In this document: piece by piece, positions 33,338 through 47,282 of the stretch
Layout: each line of letters starts with the position of its first letter
How positions within the stretch are numbered: the first letter of the stretch is position 1
NCBI GenBank assembly: GCA_025667525.1
Contig: CM046881.1
Span: forward strand, 30,267,580-30,331,579
From: Glebionis coronaria
Taxonomy: Eukaryota > Streptophyta > Magnoliopsida > Asterales > Asteraceae
Length of the DNA: 64,000 nucleotides
Direction of reading: 5' to 3'
Notes under the pieces: model-generated
What the model saw: only the letters and a program-made list of their open reading frames with translations
Databases searched by the model: none
Told to the model about the DNA's origin: nothing
Made by a program: the position numbers and the translations under genes

Positions 33338-35731
33338 GTGAGAGTGGGTCTGAAATGGAAAATGAGCCTGAAAATGACTTTGTAGATGATGAACATGTAG
33401 TTGAGGACGTAGAAGTTAACATGAATGAGTTCCATTTTGAAGTAGGTGATTCAAGTATTGAAAAAAGGGCAATGATCATATGGCACCTAACGTTACTGTG
33501 AATGAAGATAACTTAGAGGTTCTTGATTTTGATTCACTGGAAAGTGACATAGAGGATGTCCCAGAAAATGCTAGACGATTAGGGCTTAGAAAGTTAAAAA
33601 AATTGCACTCATCAGCCAAGTTCTATGTAGGTATAGAGTTTGCTAACAAAGATGTTGCTAAAGAATTGATTAGAAGCCATGCTGTTGAGAGTAGGAAAAC
33701 TTGCATTTTTTGAGAAATGATCCAAAAAGAATTAGGGTGATTTGTAATGGTTTTGTTCCTAGCAAAAATTAGAAAAGTGAGAAAATACAAGGGCCAGTTA
33801 AGGACACTGATATAAGTTGTAATAAGTTAAATGAGATTGCAGAAAAGGACAAAATATGTTGTCCCTGGTTGTTGTATTTATCAAAAGGAGAAAAAGGAAA
33901 GTGGGTGATAAAAACATTCAAGGATGATCACCATTGCTTGCAATCTAGAAAGATAAAATACTATACATCAACTTTCGTTTCAAAACACATCACAGATCTA
34001 CTGATTATGAATCCAAACATCCCTATTAAAGCTGTTCAAGAACAAATGCAGAAAAAGTTTCATGTGGTTGTTTCAAAGGATAAAGCTTTTAGGACTAAGG
34101 CAAAAGTAGAGGTGTATTTGAGAGGTGATGTTAAGGTTCAATATTCTCTATTGAGATACTATATAATGTAGTTAAAGAGGTGTAATCCGGATACGACTTG
34201 TAAGATTGATGTTTATGGTGAATAAAATCATGAAAGTCCAACCAGGATGTTTAGGAGAATCTATGTGTGTTTGGGGTCTTTGAAGAGGGGATTTAAAGAA
34301 GGTGGTAGGGAATTACTTGGTTTAGATGGTTCCTTCATGAGAGGCCATTATCCAGGTCAGATGTTGACTGCAGTGGGTGTGGATGCCAATAATGGCATCT
34401 ACCCTGTTGTTTATGGCATAGTTGAATCAGAAAACCAACACTCATGGACATGGTTCTTAAAGTGTCTAGGTGATGATTTTGATCTCTACACCAACTCAAA
34501 TTTACCTTCATCATAGATAGGCAAAAGGCATATCTTTATTCTTTCAATTGAAATTGTTTTGCTTACTTGTGAATTTGTTGTATTTATAACTTATCTGATG
34601 CTTCTTGTAGGGTTTGTTACCCGTACATGAAAAGTTATTTCCTAATGCCGAGCATAGGTATTGTGTTAGGCATATTTATGAAAACATGAACCTGACATAG
34701 AAAGGAGTTGAGTACAAGGAAATGTTGTGGAAGTATGCATCATCCACAACCACTGTTTTGTTTGAAGAGAATATGAAAGAGTTGAAAGATTTCAACTTAA
34801 AAGCATATCAATGGCTTAAAAAGATACCTGTTGAGCATTGGAGTAGCGCATATTTCTCTGGTATGGGTTATATTCAATAATATTTTAACCTTTATCATAT
34901 GTTTACTTAATATGTTGTCTAATATATAGCATTTCCTAAAAAATGTAGGTAGAGCACATTGTGACCTGTTAATAAACAATGTTTGTGAGGTCTTCAACAG
35001 ACAATTGTTAGATGCTAGAGACAACCCTATAATTACAGCCTTAGAACATGTGAGGGAATATCTTATGAAATGGATTGTAATTGTGAAAAAAGTTATTGAG
35101 AAAAGTGATAGGCTATTGACTCCTGTTGTTGCTAAGGTGTTTGATAGGATTTAGGATGCTGCAAGTGAGTGTATTGTTGATTAGAATGGTTCTGATCTTT
35201 AATAGGTTAAAGGTTTCCTACTAGAACTGTATGCTGTTAACTTGCCTTAAAAGACATGCTCATGTAGGAAGTGGGAGATATCAAGCATACCATGTAAGCA
35301 TGCAGTTGCTACAATACATGATATGTTAGACAATGGTTATGATGTAGGCATACCTGAGGATTGGGTCCATGAGTCATATAAAATGACCACCTGAAAAGCT
35401 GTTTATTTACACAAGGTTAACCCAGTCAATGGCAGGGATTTATGGGCCAAATTTAACTGTCCAACTACTCTTTTGCCACCAAAAATACATCCACAGATTG
35501 GGAGACCATCAAAAAAAGAAAGAATAGTAAAGGGGAGATTGTGATTGTGAAAAGTAATAAACTAACCAGGACTGGTAAAGGGATTACATGTGGTTTGTGT
35601 AAAAGTGCAGGACACAACAAAAGAAGTTGTGGCAGGAACAAAAAAGCTGTTGCTGGAACAAGCAATGTCACTGCAACCAATGTAGGAAGAAGGAAGAAGG
35701 CTGCTGTAGGAACAAGCTTTGCTACTAGAAC

Positions 35732-38604
35732 TGTAACACCCCACTTGGATAAGTGGACCGTTACGTGTATTTATGGCGTGTCATCAAAGCATAAGGTAAA
35801 TGTCCTAAAACATTAACTGACCATAAAGGAATACCGGAATCAAACATCGGTAATCCAAACATAAGCCCAAAACATGAAAAGTAAAATACTGGAGGAAAGG
35901 ACTAAACAATGTCCAAATAAGCAGAATAATGTAAGAAATGCATAAAGTAAGAAGTCTGGATAGCTTCCATCCAAATGCACATGCTCTCAGAATCCTAAGA
36001 GCGTCCTGGTGTACCTGCCGTTAGAACATGAAAAGAACTACGGCTGAGCATAACGCTCAGTGAACGGATATAAAGCATGATAGGGAATTACTAAAATGAA
36101 ACAGATGATAAAATACTGGAGCTGTAAGACTGATAAGTAAAGTTGCAGCGGAAATCTGTGTATAATCTGTAAAGCCTGAATTATAATTAATAAAGCTGAA
36201 CTGTTATCTGTTAAAATCTGAAAACATGCATTTACTGTAATTTAATTGCCAGAGCTTATATAGGTCATGTGCTGTAACAACGTTGCATGAATAACTGGAG
36301 GGGTGACCTCGTCATGCTATAGAGGGGTGACCTCTAAATAACTGTGCTGGGTGGAGGGATCAGCTCCAATGTGAAGGATGTAGAGCACACAACACATTCA
36401 CCTGCTAAACTGTAAACTGTAGCCTAGGATGCATCCATACGCCCCACTAATAATACTGATAAAATGGCCAAGCTGAGCTGAGTGGGACGATGCAGGATAT
36501 CACTCTCCTGCATGTGAGTCACGACACCGGTGCCTCTAGTGTCGTGGTTACGGTACCTCCGTAACTAGTACATAAACTAATCATGCTTGTATATAATGCT
36601 CAGGCAATTTATTTAATTCTTAACATGATTACTGATAAGTTTAAACATATACTGGGGAAAACATTTGGCTGCAGACGGGGAATCCTAATCATGCATAGAA
36701 GGAAGTCCTTACTGAAAGGACGGAAAATCCGTACCTCTAGTCCAGTAACTGACTGAATGGAAGGCTGAATGAATACTACTCGGGCTTCACGCGTGCTACA
36801 TGAATAAAGGACGCGAATAAGTTAACTGATATTCGTTATTAAATTTTACTGATCTAATTGGTTTCTTATTTATTCATTTATTTTGATTCTGAAATTCTGT
36901 ACGTATACCAACCGATAAATCTGAACTTATAATAATTCATCTTAATGTATTATTTCCAGTATTAATTACAGTACAACGTATTTCTTGACGTTATAGTATT
37001 GCCATATTAAGAACCCCGCTAAAATAGAAAGTTTCTAAATTTAGAAAGTTCTTAAATACTTTAATTCATTTCCTAAAAATATACCCTTTTTAAATATTAA
37101 AGAAACAATTTAATTTAACCCACTTACAATATATTTTAAATATTTATAAAACCATTTAATTTAAAAAGGTATAACTAAAATATTTATTTTATTATTTACA
37201 ACCATGTCCCGAGCCTACCGAGCCCATCTCGGTCGCACTAACCGAATCCACATATAATGCAAAATCTGTCTATTTGAATTTGCGACAGAATCAGAGTCGC
37301 TAAAAGTGTCGCTAAAGCTGCTGTTTAAAAAAAAACTGTCTAAAAGCCATTCTGTGACAGAAAAAGTGTCACAGAAAACTGTCGCTAATCTTAAAACAAA
37401 TCCTCCATCTTTCTGTTTGTTTTTCCCACTGCCGTAACCCTACGTTCCCACTGTTAGTTTAATTATTCCCACTGCTAGTTTAATTATTTACAGTTTATAA
37501 AACCAAACGCACCCTTATTTGTGTGCCTTCTGTACAGCAAGCCAAACACCCCTACTGATTTGATTATGCTGTTCGAACAGCCAAACACTCCCCTGCTGGA
37601 AACTACAGTCCAAACGCACCCCCTGCTGGATCATGGCTGGGCAGAAGGAGGCCACCAAGACCTTTTTGGTCTCGGTATAACCCCTGTTTGGGGTGGTTTT
37701 GGTTCGCGGCTGGCCAAAGAAAAAGGACACCACGAGACTGTGTCTCGGATGGAGATCAACACACGCCACCAAGACTGGTGGTGTCTTGGTTTTTCGTGCA
37801 GCCATCCATTCTGACATCTCGTGTATGGATCGTGAGTAAGCAAACAGAAAGAAAGAAAACCGCGAGTGGGATTACCTTGGTTTGCATGAAAGGAGAGAAA
37901 GTAAAACTCACATCTTCTGTCTGTCTTTTCTGTCGGTACCCACAAACCCTAATTCCTTTTCTTCTTTTTTTTTTTCTGTTTGGAACTAAAGGGTGGTTAC
38001 CCCGTCCCCCTTTTTTTTTCTCTCTTGTTGGTTTTGTTAACCCTGGCTAAACCAAAACAAATGGGCTACAACCCATTCTCATTTCCTTTTTGGGCCCCCC
38101 ACCGACCATAACAACATATGCATTGATTTGTTCTATTTTTGTTCAATTTAAATACTCGCGTGTATTCGTGATCGTGTTTATTTTCCCGTGTTTGAATTTT
38201 ATGAAAACGTAATACTCTTTCTGTAAATATATAGTACATTCGTAATACGTTTGTAGTGTTCTTCTGAATTTTATTAATTATTTTCTAAATAATTATCTTT
38301 TGTAATATTTAAATAAAACTGTGTGCGTAAATAGTGTAAACGTTTTACTTACGTAACCTCGTAATTTATTTCCCGTGTTTCTATTGAATTGATAATTACT
38401 CTTTCCTTTATCGTAAATAATGTATAAGTAATATTTTCTGAAATCTAATAATTATTTCTGAATAATTATTTATATTATTTAAAATAAACTGGGATTGCGT
38501 ATTTAATTTTTGCGTTTATACTTCTGTCTAATAATTAATACTTATATAGTTTATTAATATTAAACCGCGTATTTAAATAATCTGATTTAAATACGGGTTT
38601 TACA
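35732..38604 (-). repeat. Gypsy 3' LTR (left-hand), 2,873 bp
   Basis: Begins TGTAACACCCCACTTGG on the plus strand and ends GGGTTTTACA. It contains a CTGCATG/CACGACACC inverted-word region (about 36490-36550) and repeated GTCGCTAA words (about 37295-37390). Open frames inside occur identically in the other LTR and are not genes. Confidence 0.93.
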
Positions 38605-38720
38605 ATTCTTCCCCTCTAAAAAAAATAATTCGTCCCCGAATTAAAGATACGACTATACTGGGTTTTACAATTCTTCCACTCTAAAAGGAGAAATTCGTCC
38701 TCGAATTAAAGGTAATAAGC
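38605..38720 (-). repeat. Duplicated polypurine-tract segment
   Basis: The words GGGTTTTACAATTCTTCC, CTCTAAAA and AATTCGTCC occur twice, at 38593-38640 and 38660-38708, so the LTR edge and purine tract were partly duplicated inward. Only the outer copy borders the LTR. Confidence 0.7.
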
Positions 38721-39799
38721 TAATAAAGTTATAAGAACTGAAAGAACACGTAGACTGAAAAGACAATTAAGCTGAAGGATAAATTGTCTTCTAATTAAGA
38801 CATAATGCTGCTGATAGGTATAAACCTGACATGACTGAAATGATCATGTACGTGACATGGCTGAAGAGAACATGGAACGTGACATGACTGAAAGAACATA
38901 ACTGGATTTATTGAAGAAAATAATGAGAGGTCCGGATGGACTCCTCCGTTTCAAGTGGCCTCCCGCTCGAAACGATTCCTTCAAAGGTCTAAACATAATG
39001 AAAAAAATCTTGACCTGATGACCCTGTCCTGATGATGCTGAATAGTTTCTGGTTCCATATTTAAGATGGATTTTCTGAATCTGATAGACTGAATAACTAT
39101 AGCATGTATGATACATGCAACGATACGTTTAAATATTCTGAAAAGATAACATTTATAACTCTGAGCAAGCTGTTGAAATATATAGGGATGAACTATGTGA
39201 ACGATTGAGAACGTGCTACGTGAGCAATTGTAAACGTGGTTCATAATTATATGAGAAGCGCTGGCATTGAATATATCATGAATGTGATACGTGAATCATA
39301 CTGTGAACGTGTTACTAGAACATATCAAGAACGTCTGATGACTGATGAATGAATGCCAAACGATACGGCCTGAGATGTGAAACGTCCGCCTGGTTATGGA
39401 ATAGTTGTGCTAAACTTGAGTCTGTTCTCTCAGGCTTTCTGTAACCTTAGTCGGTAATAAACTAAGAAACGTGTATCGTGAAATGGCATACGAACTTGAA
39501 CGTGAACAATGTTATGAACGCTAACGTGAGCTTAAATCATGAGATAGCATAAAAGATGAACTGAAACAGCATCATACTGCGAATGAGACGTAAACGTGAA
39601 AGCAAAAATAAACATGAACTTAAAGTGGGCGTAAAATACACTTGATCGTGAACATGAATTCTGTCTGATATGATGGTCGGTGGAATGCCTGAAATCGTAC
39701 GATTTACTGCTAAATTTTCTGCAGGTCCACTACTGCGTAATCCTTCCGGATGGAAGGAAACGCGTAGGTTGATTACATGGTCGACAATCACTTAGATAG

Positions 39800-40604
39800 T
39801 GTTATGCTTTTCTGAGTCTGTGGTAATCTGATAAAAATCTCCATGGAGTCTTGTCTTCTTCCGGTCCAGAATTTCTACTGGTAGTAATAACTCAAGAGTA
39901 TGACGACGTTCTATCTTGAACCGGTTGGAATGGAAGGTATTAGATATGAACATAGATGCCTCAACGCGTTATACTGTTTCTATCAAAATTCTGCCTAGAA
40001 TTTTGGTACATTCTGGTGGAATTTCGTTCATAGGCGTCAGTTGGGACCATCAGGTGATGGCCTTCACCTTCGCAGCATTGCTTGTAACTTCTTTCTGCTA
40101 AGGTAGAATGCTCATAAATTCCACCTTGTTCAATTTGAATTCATATCTGGAAAGCTGTATATAAAATTTTCTCCTATCGAAGATTCTGTACAACTGTGAG
40201 AGGATGATTCTCGTGTTTTTCTCTAGAATTTAGCAGGTCAGAATGTGATCAATGAATATACTGACGATTTTGTCTGTTCAACAGCAATCTGGAAAACATC
40301 ATGTTCTTCTCTCACCATCGTTGGTGGCATGATTGCGAATTGTTCTGGAAAATATTTAAGACATCGTAGCAGGTCAGGTAACCTCCTATTCGTGGAATGA
40401 GTATCATTTTATGAATGGCGATCTCGTAATTTTTTTGTGATCGATACATGATCTCATGGTACCGGCCTTCTTTCTGATAAACAGAAACGATACACCTCTT
40501 GGTGGTGCGTTAGGGCGAATAAGGCCTCGTTCCGGTAATTCTTGCAGCAATTGCTGCAACTCTTTTAACTTAGCTGAAGCCCTGTGATCAAGAGCTCTGA
40601 ACAC
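39800..40604 (-). pseudogene. Degenerate gypsy reverse transcriptase and integrase scraps
   Basis: On the minus strand, 40604-40404 reads LKELQQLLQELPERGLIRPN then FLFIRKKAGTMRSCIDHKKI, the entry region of a Ty3-gypsy reverse transcriptase. Further left (about 40285-40120) comes IVSIFIDHIL followed by a region like the usual CEF...VEF segment; the second Asp of the catalytic FIDD motif is His. Near 39860 LLLPVEILDRKKTRL resembles the integrase C-terminus. Stops and frame changes lie between them, and intervening domains are absent, so the interior is heavily deleted. Confidence 0.7.
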
Positions 40605-43113
40605 AGGTTCTGTTCTTGAGACTAGCTCGGTGTTAAACTCTTGCTCGTGGTTAGGAAGAAATTTCTTGAAAAACTTTCTGGAGTGACATCTGGAAACTCT
40701 AGTATAATCTGCTGATCATGAATTTAAAGAATTTAAGAAGTGGATTATAACTGGTGGCTGGAGAATCTTCGTAGTTATGGACTGATAAGTCACGCGCTTG
40801 TAAGGCAGAACAACTTGTACTGATTTTTCTGGCAGAAAATATAATGAATATATTCGTTATTTAGTAAGATGGATCTCATCGTTAACTGAAAAGAAACCTT
40901 AATAAGTATAGGTGATCCGTGGAGTTCTTTCGGCTGGGAGGTAGGTAAATACCTGATTTACATACAACTGACATAGGAATACGTGGAGTATCGTGGCGAC
41001 TTCCACCGAGTGGGTTCGTCTGTAACCTTACAGAATGAATATCGTGTGTTTAATCTGAATAATAGTCTAGTGGTGGTAACTGAATTTTAATGGTCTAATT
41101 TATGTGTGGCATAACAGAACGGGTATACCCCCTTGGGGTACCCTGAATTTCTGAGGACCTGGTTTAGGAGGCCTACTGGTGTTATGAATCTGACTCGTAC
41201 TTTGAGGAGATATTCATATAACGTGTACTATGACTGGTGTCCTGACATGTGTCTTCCGAAATGATACTTGGGACCTACGTCTTGACTGTTGTCTGAACAT
41301 GTATTTTAATGGGTGAGTCTGAATGAGATTAAGAATTTCTGGTAACTGCTAGGGTTGGCAGACCGGTTAGACTACTGACCTCTGTATTTCTGGTCACGTC
41401 CGTTCCGGAGTTCCGATGGTTACTGACTGATTACTTATAAGCACGGTGGTTGTCACTACTGCTTTGTCTGTCAATTTATGACGATCATTATCATGACCCT
41501 GATTCATGTAACTATTCTGCTGAGTGGCCGGCTGAGTTCTGGTTCCCACTCTTTGAATATACGGTTAGCTGAGTGGAGTGTGACATCTAACTGAGAAGGT
41601 AAAAGTATGTAATGGAATGGTAGTGTCTGATGGTTGAAATTTTGTCTTGACATAAAGTTCAAATTTATAGTTTTCGTCCTTGCTCTGCGGTGTCTTTATA
41701 GTATAACAGCATCAACATCAGCATCTTGAGAAATCTCCAAAGTATCGGCAGCATCAGCAATTTTGAGGTCTTCAAAGTGTTCGCAGCATCAGCATCTGGT
41801 AAAATCTTCAACTCACGAGCATCATCAGCACCTGGTAAAATATCGACAAGTGGAAACGCCCGAGATGATTGAGGATCGATTAGCAATATCCATGGAGTAG
41901 GGTACCTGGTGTACACCTGGACTACTGTACATGAAGTACAAAATGAATATTGCACATGAAGCATATCGAGACATTGTACGTGGAGTACACATGTATCACT
42001 GTACAAAGAGTATAACTGAGGCACTATACAGAGGGTACATATAGACTACTGTTCATGGCACTGTTGGGAATTTTATTGGATGGTCAATACTGGTGTCGCT
42101 TGTCTGACGTGATCTAGGAAATAAATTGATTTAAACAGTAGTAAACTGGTCTGAAATAAGTAACATGATAGCCTGTAATTCCTGCGTCGACTTACTGCTA
42201 GTTATATCAAGACTGAAAGTATGATATAATCGTAGTCCCAATAGTGGTCAGGATGAAACATGATTAATGAAGGCCAATCCTGATTTATCATGAAAATGGG
42301 TTTTACTGAAATTCTTGTGTATGAGAACATCATTACTTTGCTGAAACATAATCCTCGTAAGGAGGCATGAACTTAGTCAGCATGAAAACGACATTCACGT
42401 GAGAGTATAAACTTGACTGGTTCAAAGAACATAGAAGAATAATCAACCGAGGTTTAACATCAACTGATGTGGATAGTTATGGTTTAATCCACAGTATTCA
42501 TAGTAGGAAGCATGTGACTAAGTATGGGCGATTCTGTTTCGATCCATACTTGTCAAAAATTTCTGAGAACTGACATGTATAGAAATGTACAATCTGTGAC
42601 TAAATGTGGTTGGTTGTAGTTCAAACCATACTTGTCAAAATTTTATGAAATGTCATGATATGACAAAGGTGAATAACTATGGATCGGTTCAAAATAGCAT
42701 TTGACTAAAAAGCATGAAATTTGACCTGAATAATGGTGAACGGTTATGGCTGGTTCACTAATTAATATTTGACTGAAAACATGAATCTGACATGAGTAAG
42801 GATGAATGTCTATGTTCGGTTTACCAATGCAAAATCTGAACGGGCAAGGATGAACGCCTATGGGTCGGTTCACCAAAACGAAAATTCGCAGAAAAGCACA
42901 TGCGACTAAATATGGCCAGTCCTGTACCAACCTTTTACTTAGTCAAAAAAACTTTAAGAAACCGACTGATAACTGAAGAAAACTGACTGATTAATGCATG
43001 AGAAACATGAAAGATAACAACGCCAAAATCTGGAAAGTTCCTGGTGACTACCCACTAGTCACAGGTCAAGTTTTAGAGCCTACAGGTCGAACCTATAGCT
43101 CTGATACCATAAT
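40605..43113 (-). other. Gypsy interior, gag side, no readable protein
   Basis: About 2.5 kb between the reverse-transcriptase scrap and the primer-binding site. No gag frame or CCHC knuckle found. Simple local repeats occur, such as GCATCAGCA words around 41705-41830, GTACATG/TGTACA words around 41915-42060, and a roughly 60-bp TATGG(T/C)CGGTTCA-type motif repeated around 42670-42870. Confidence 0.6.
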
Positions 43114-45984
43114 TGTAACACCCCACTTGGATAAGTGGACCGTTACGTGTATTTATGGCGTGTCATCAAAGCATAAGGTAAATGTCCTAAAACATTAACT
43201 GACCATAAAGGAATACCGGAATCAAACATCGGTAATCCAAACATAAGCCCAAAACATGAAAAGTAAAATACTGGAGGAAAGGACTAAACAATGTCCAAAT
43301 AAGCAGAATAATGTAAGAAATGCATAAAGTAAGAAGTCTGGATAGCTTCCATCCAAATGCACATGCTCTCAGAATCCTAAGAGCGTCCTGGTGTACCTGC
43401 CGTTAGAACATGAAAAGAACTACGGCTGAGCATAACGCTCAGTGAACGGATATAAAGCATGATAGGGAATTACTAAAATGAAACAGATGATAAAATACTG
43501 GAGCTGTAAGACTGATAAGTAAAGTTGCAGCAGAAATCTGTGTATAATCTGTAAAGCCTGAATTATAATTAATAAAGCTGAACTATTATCTGTTAAAATC
43601 TGAAAACATGCATTTACTGTAATTTAATTGCCAGAGCTTATATAGGTCATGTGCTGTAACAACGTTGCATGAATAACTGGAGGGGTGACCTCGTCATGCT
43701 ATAGAGGGGTGACCTCTAAATAACTGTGCTGGGTGGAGGGATCAGCTCCAATGTGAAGGATGTAGAGCACACAACACATTCACCTGCTAAACTGTAAACT
43801 GTAGCCTAGGATGCATCCATACGCCCCACTAATAATACTGATAAAATGGCCAAGCCGAGCTGAGTGGGACGATGCAGGATATCACTCTCCTGCATGTGAG
43901 TCACGACACCGGTGCCTCTAGTGTCGTGGTTACGGTACCTCCGTAACTAATACATAAACTAATCATGCTTGTATATAATGCTCAGGCAATTTATTTAATT
44001 CTTAACATGATTACTGATAAGTTTAAACATATACTGGGGAAAACATTTGGCCGCAGACGGGGAATCCTAATCATGCATAGAAGGAAGTCCTTACTGAAAG
44101 GACGGAAAATCCGTACCTCTAGTCCAGTAACTGACTGAATGGAAGGCTGAATGAATACTACTCGGGCTTCACGCGTGCTACATGAATAAAGGACGCGAAT
44201 AAGTTAACTGATATTCGTTATTAAATTTTACTGATCTAATTGGTTTCTTATTTATTCATTTATTTTGATTCTGAAATTCTGTACGTATACCAACCGATAA
44301 ATCTGAACTTATAATAATTCATCTTAATGTATTATTTCCAGTATTAATTACAGTACAACGTATTTCTTGACGTTATAGTATTGCCATATTAAGAACCCCG
44401 GTAAAATAGAAAGTTTCTAAATTTAGAAAGTTCTTAAATACTTTAATTCATTTCCTAAAAATATACCCTTTTTAAATATTAAAGAAACAATTTAATTTAA
44501 CCCACTTACAATATATTTTAAATATTTATAAAACCATTTAATTTAAAAAGGTATAACTAAAATATTTATTTTATTATTTACAACCATGTCCCGAGCCTAC
44601 CGAGCCCATCTCGATCGCACTAACCGAATCCACATATAATGCAAAATCTGTCTATTGAATTTGCGACAGAATCAGAGTCGCTAAAAGTGTCGCTAAAGCT
44701 GCTGTTTAAAAAAAAACTGTCTAAAAGCCATTCTGTGACAGAAAAAGTGTCACAGAAAACTGTCGCTAATCTTAAAACAAATCCTCCATCTTTCTGTTTG
44801 TTTTTCCCACTGCCGTAACCCTACGTTCCCACTGTTAGTTTAATTATTCCCACTGCTAGTTTAATTATTTACAGTTTATAAAACCAAACGCACCCTTATT
44901 TGTGTGCCTTCTGTACAGCAAGCCAAACACCCCTACTAATTTGATTATGCTGTTCGAACAGCCAAACACTCCCCTGCTGGAAACTACAGTCCAAACGCAC
45001 CCCCTGCTGGATCATGGCTGGGCAGAAGGAGGCCACCAAGACCTTTTTGGTCTCGGTATAACCCCTGTTTGGGGTGGTTTTGGTTCGCGGCTGGCCAAAG
45101 AAAAAGGACACCACGAGACTGTGTCTCGGATGGAGATCAACACACGCCACCAAGACTGGTGGTGTCTTGGTTTTTCGTGCAGCCATCCATTCTGACATCC
45201 CGTGTATGGATCGTGAGTAAGCAAACAGAAAGAAAGAAAACCGCGAGTGGGATTACCTTGGTTTGCGTGAAAGGAGAGAAAGTAAAACTCACATCTTCTG
45301 TCTGTCTTTTCTGTCGGTACCCACAAACCCTAATTCCTTTTCTTCTTTTTTTTTTCTGTTTGGAACTAAAGGGTGGTTACCCCGTCCCCCTTTTTTTTTC
45401 TCTCTTGTTGGTTTTGTTAACCCTGGCTAAACCAAAACAAATGGGCTACAACCCATTCTCATTTCCTTTTTGGGCCCCCCACCGACCATAACAACATATG
45501 CATTGATTTGTTCTATTTTTGTTCAATTTAAATACTCGCGTGTATTCGTGATCGTGTTTATTTTCCCGTGTTTGAATTTTATGAAAACTTAATACTCTTT
45601 CTGTAAATATATAGTACATTCGTAATACGTTTGTAGTGTTCTTCTGAATTTTATTAATTATTTTCTAAATAATTATCTTTTGTAATATTTAAATAAAACT
45701 GTGTGCGTAAATAGTGTAAATGTTTTACTTACGTAACCTCGGAATTTATTTCCCGTGTTTCTATTGAATTGATAATTACTCTTTCCTTTATCGTAAATAA
45801 TGTATAAGTAATATTTTCTGAAATCTAACAATTATTTCTGAATAATTATTTATATTATTTAAAATAAACTGGGATTGCGTATTTAATTTTTGCGTTTATA
45901 CTTCTGTCTAATAATTAATACTTATATAGTTTATTAATATTAAACCGCGTATTTAAATATTCTGATTTAAATACGGGTTTTACA
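43114..45984 (-). repeat. Gypsy 5' LTR (right-hand), 2,871 bp
   Basis: Near-identical partner of 35732-38604. In the element's orientation it is the upstream LTR, next to the primer-binding site. GGTTTTATAAAC on the minus strand near 44877-44888 is a possible TATA element. Confidence 0.93.
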
Positions 45985-46545
45985 AGAACAAACACTACAC
46001 AGCCTGCACAGCCAAGACAGGCTGCACAACCAAGACATCCTGCACAACCAATACATGCTTCACAGGAAAACACTCAACCATCACAGGCTAACACTCAACC
46101 TTCACAAGGTGATATGATTAGAAGCCTAAGCAAAAGAACAAAGAGGAGTGCATGTAGACTTAATCTTTAAAAGTTTTGTTAAATTTCTTGCTGAAGACAA
46201 TTTGTTGAATGTTTCATGTTCTAGATTGATGTCATTTGATTGTTTGTTTAAGAGATTTGTTATTTTCTTATTTTAAATGATTGTTTATCAAATATTTTTT
46301 GTTTCTGGTTGATACTACATGTCTTGCTCAAAGTCATGGTTGGATTGCTAATTCTTTCATTTTTGACCCATTGTAAATTGTGGAAACATTGGTCTTAACA
46401 TTTTTTTGACCCATTTATACTTCTGACTAAGTAGTTGAGAAAATGGAGTAAAGTCATACATTTACTTCCCCACTAAACACACAAGTTAAATAGGACTAGA
46501 AAGAACATTGTTTACTCACTACCTTTTATAACAACTTTTGTATCA

Positions 46546-46977
46546 ATGGTACACCTTCCACCTTTTGGATCACCACAAAGACCTTGGCCTATTGTAACAC
46601 CAGGTATTGCAAAACGATTTAGGGAAGGCAATGTTTTAAATGAGTTGGTAGGTTTGTATGGATATGTGGATTACTTTGAGTATATGGATGATGATTAATG
46701 GTTTGAAATCTCTAGTGCTGCTAGCGAATCCAGTGAAGAAGATACTAACAATCAAAGCCAATCATCAAAAGCCCTGAAGCCAATCATCAAACTCCAAGAT
46801 GGTAATTACATACGTGTATGTAAAAGTACATCCTGAAAGCCAATCATCGAAAGCACTGAATTTATAACTGGGGTCGTGCTTGGACTTGCCAATCAAAGGA
46901 CTTGGTCTTCCATTGAGGAAAAACTAAAGAAGAGGCATGAGACTCTCGAAAAGGACAAGGGAAAAGGCAAAATCTAA
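46546..46977 (+). pseudogene. MULE-internal ORF, copy B, disrupted
   Basis: Counterpart of 2405-2845. ATG 46546 is kept (MVHLPPFG), but TAA in place of a Tyr codon at about 46696 and a TGA near 46833 break the frame, and a short repeat in the tail is shortened. Loss in one copy argues that the product is not needed. Confidence 0.75.
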
Positions 46978-47282
46978 TGTACTATATTTCTTTTATGTGC
47001 TTTTACTACTATCGTTATGCTTATCTTCTTTTTAGTTTCATGTTTTGTATGCTAATGATGTTCAGTTTTAGGACAATCATGTATTGGTTTTTAGGAATGA
47101 ATGAATGCATTAGCTTATCATATGAACAAGAACATAACTATACTCGTAAGATACTTAAAACTTGAACTTCATTAATATGGACAAATTTATTGACCATTAC
47201 ATAATATGGTCAATTTGTTCAAGACATCATAAGCTTAATCAACCATTAACCATTACATCAAGTAGAAAAACAAGAAAAAAAT

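Larger units (their letters stand above)
35732..45984 (-). mobile_element. Ty3-gypsy-type LTR element with 2.87-kb LTRs and decayed interior
   Basis: Target duplication AGAAC at 35727-35731 and 45985-45989. LTRs at 35732-38604 and 43114-45984. The orientation is minus: next to the right-hand LTR, the reverse complement gives the primer-binding site TGGTATCAGAGC (about 43099-43110), and next to the left-hand LTR a purine tract AGAGGGGAAGAAT. The 4.5-kb interior holds only scraps of reverse transcriptase and integrase. The LTRs differ at roughly 16 substitutions over 2.87 kb. It sits in the MULE tail; copy A has the empty site. Confidence 0.93.
32656..46170 (+). pseudogene. MULE transposase gene, copy B, broken by SINE, gypsy and point mutations
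   Basis: ATG 32656 starts MDHPVPDFFIRPDGEGFG; an intron at about 32722-32831 leads to a PB1-like N-terminal region (DRPKMKCIEGEICFVDMVNK and onward). A SINE splits the acidic stretch at 33175-33337. After a frame change near 33470 comes FYVGIEFANKDVAKELIRSH, then the zinc/DNA-binding region (33869 onward), the catalytic region LLGLDGSFMRG (34247-34510), helical and SWIM regions to 35330, and the GRPSKK and TCGLCKSAGHNKRSCGRNKK knuckle at 35581-35640. The gypsy element interrupts the Q/P/A-rich tail at 35732-45984; the tail resumes and stops at 46170. Many in-frame stops remain (for example near 34168, 34223 and 35152). Not functional. Confidence 0.88.

Noticed and set aside
37515..38050. Overlapping 97-120 codon frames in the gypsy LTR
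   Set aside because: They recur in the other LTR at 44896-45491, overlap on both strands and match no family; some differ by frame changes between LTRs.
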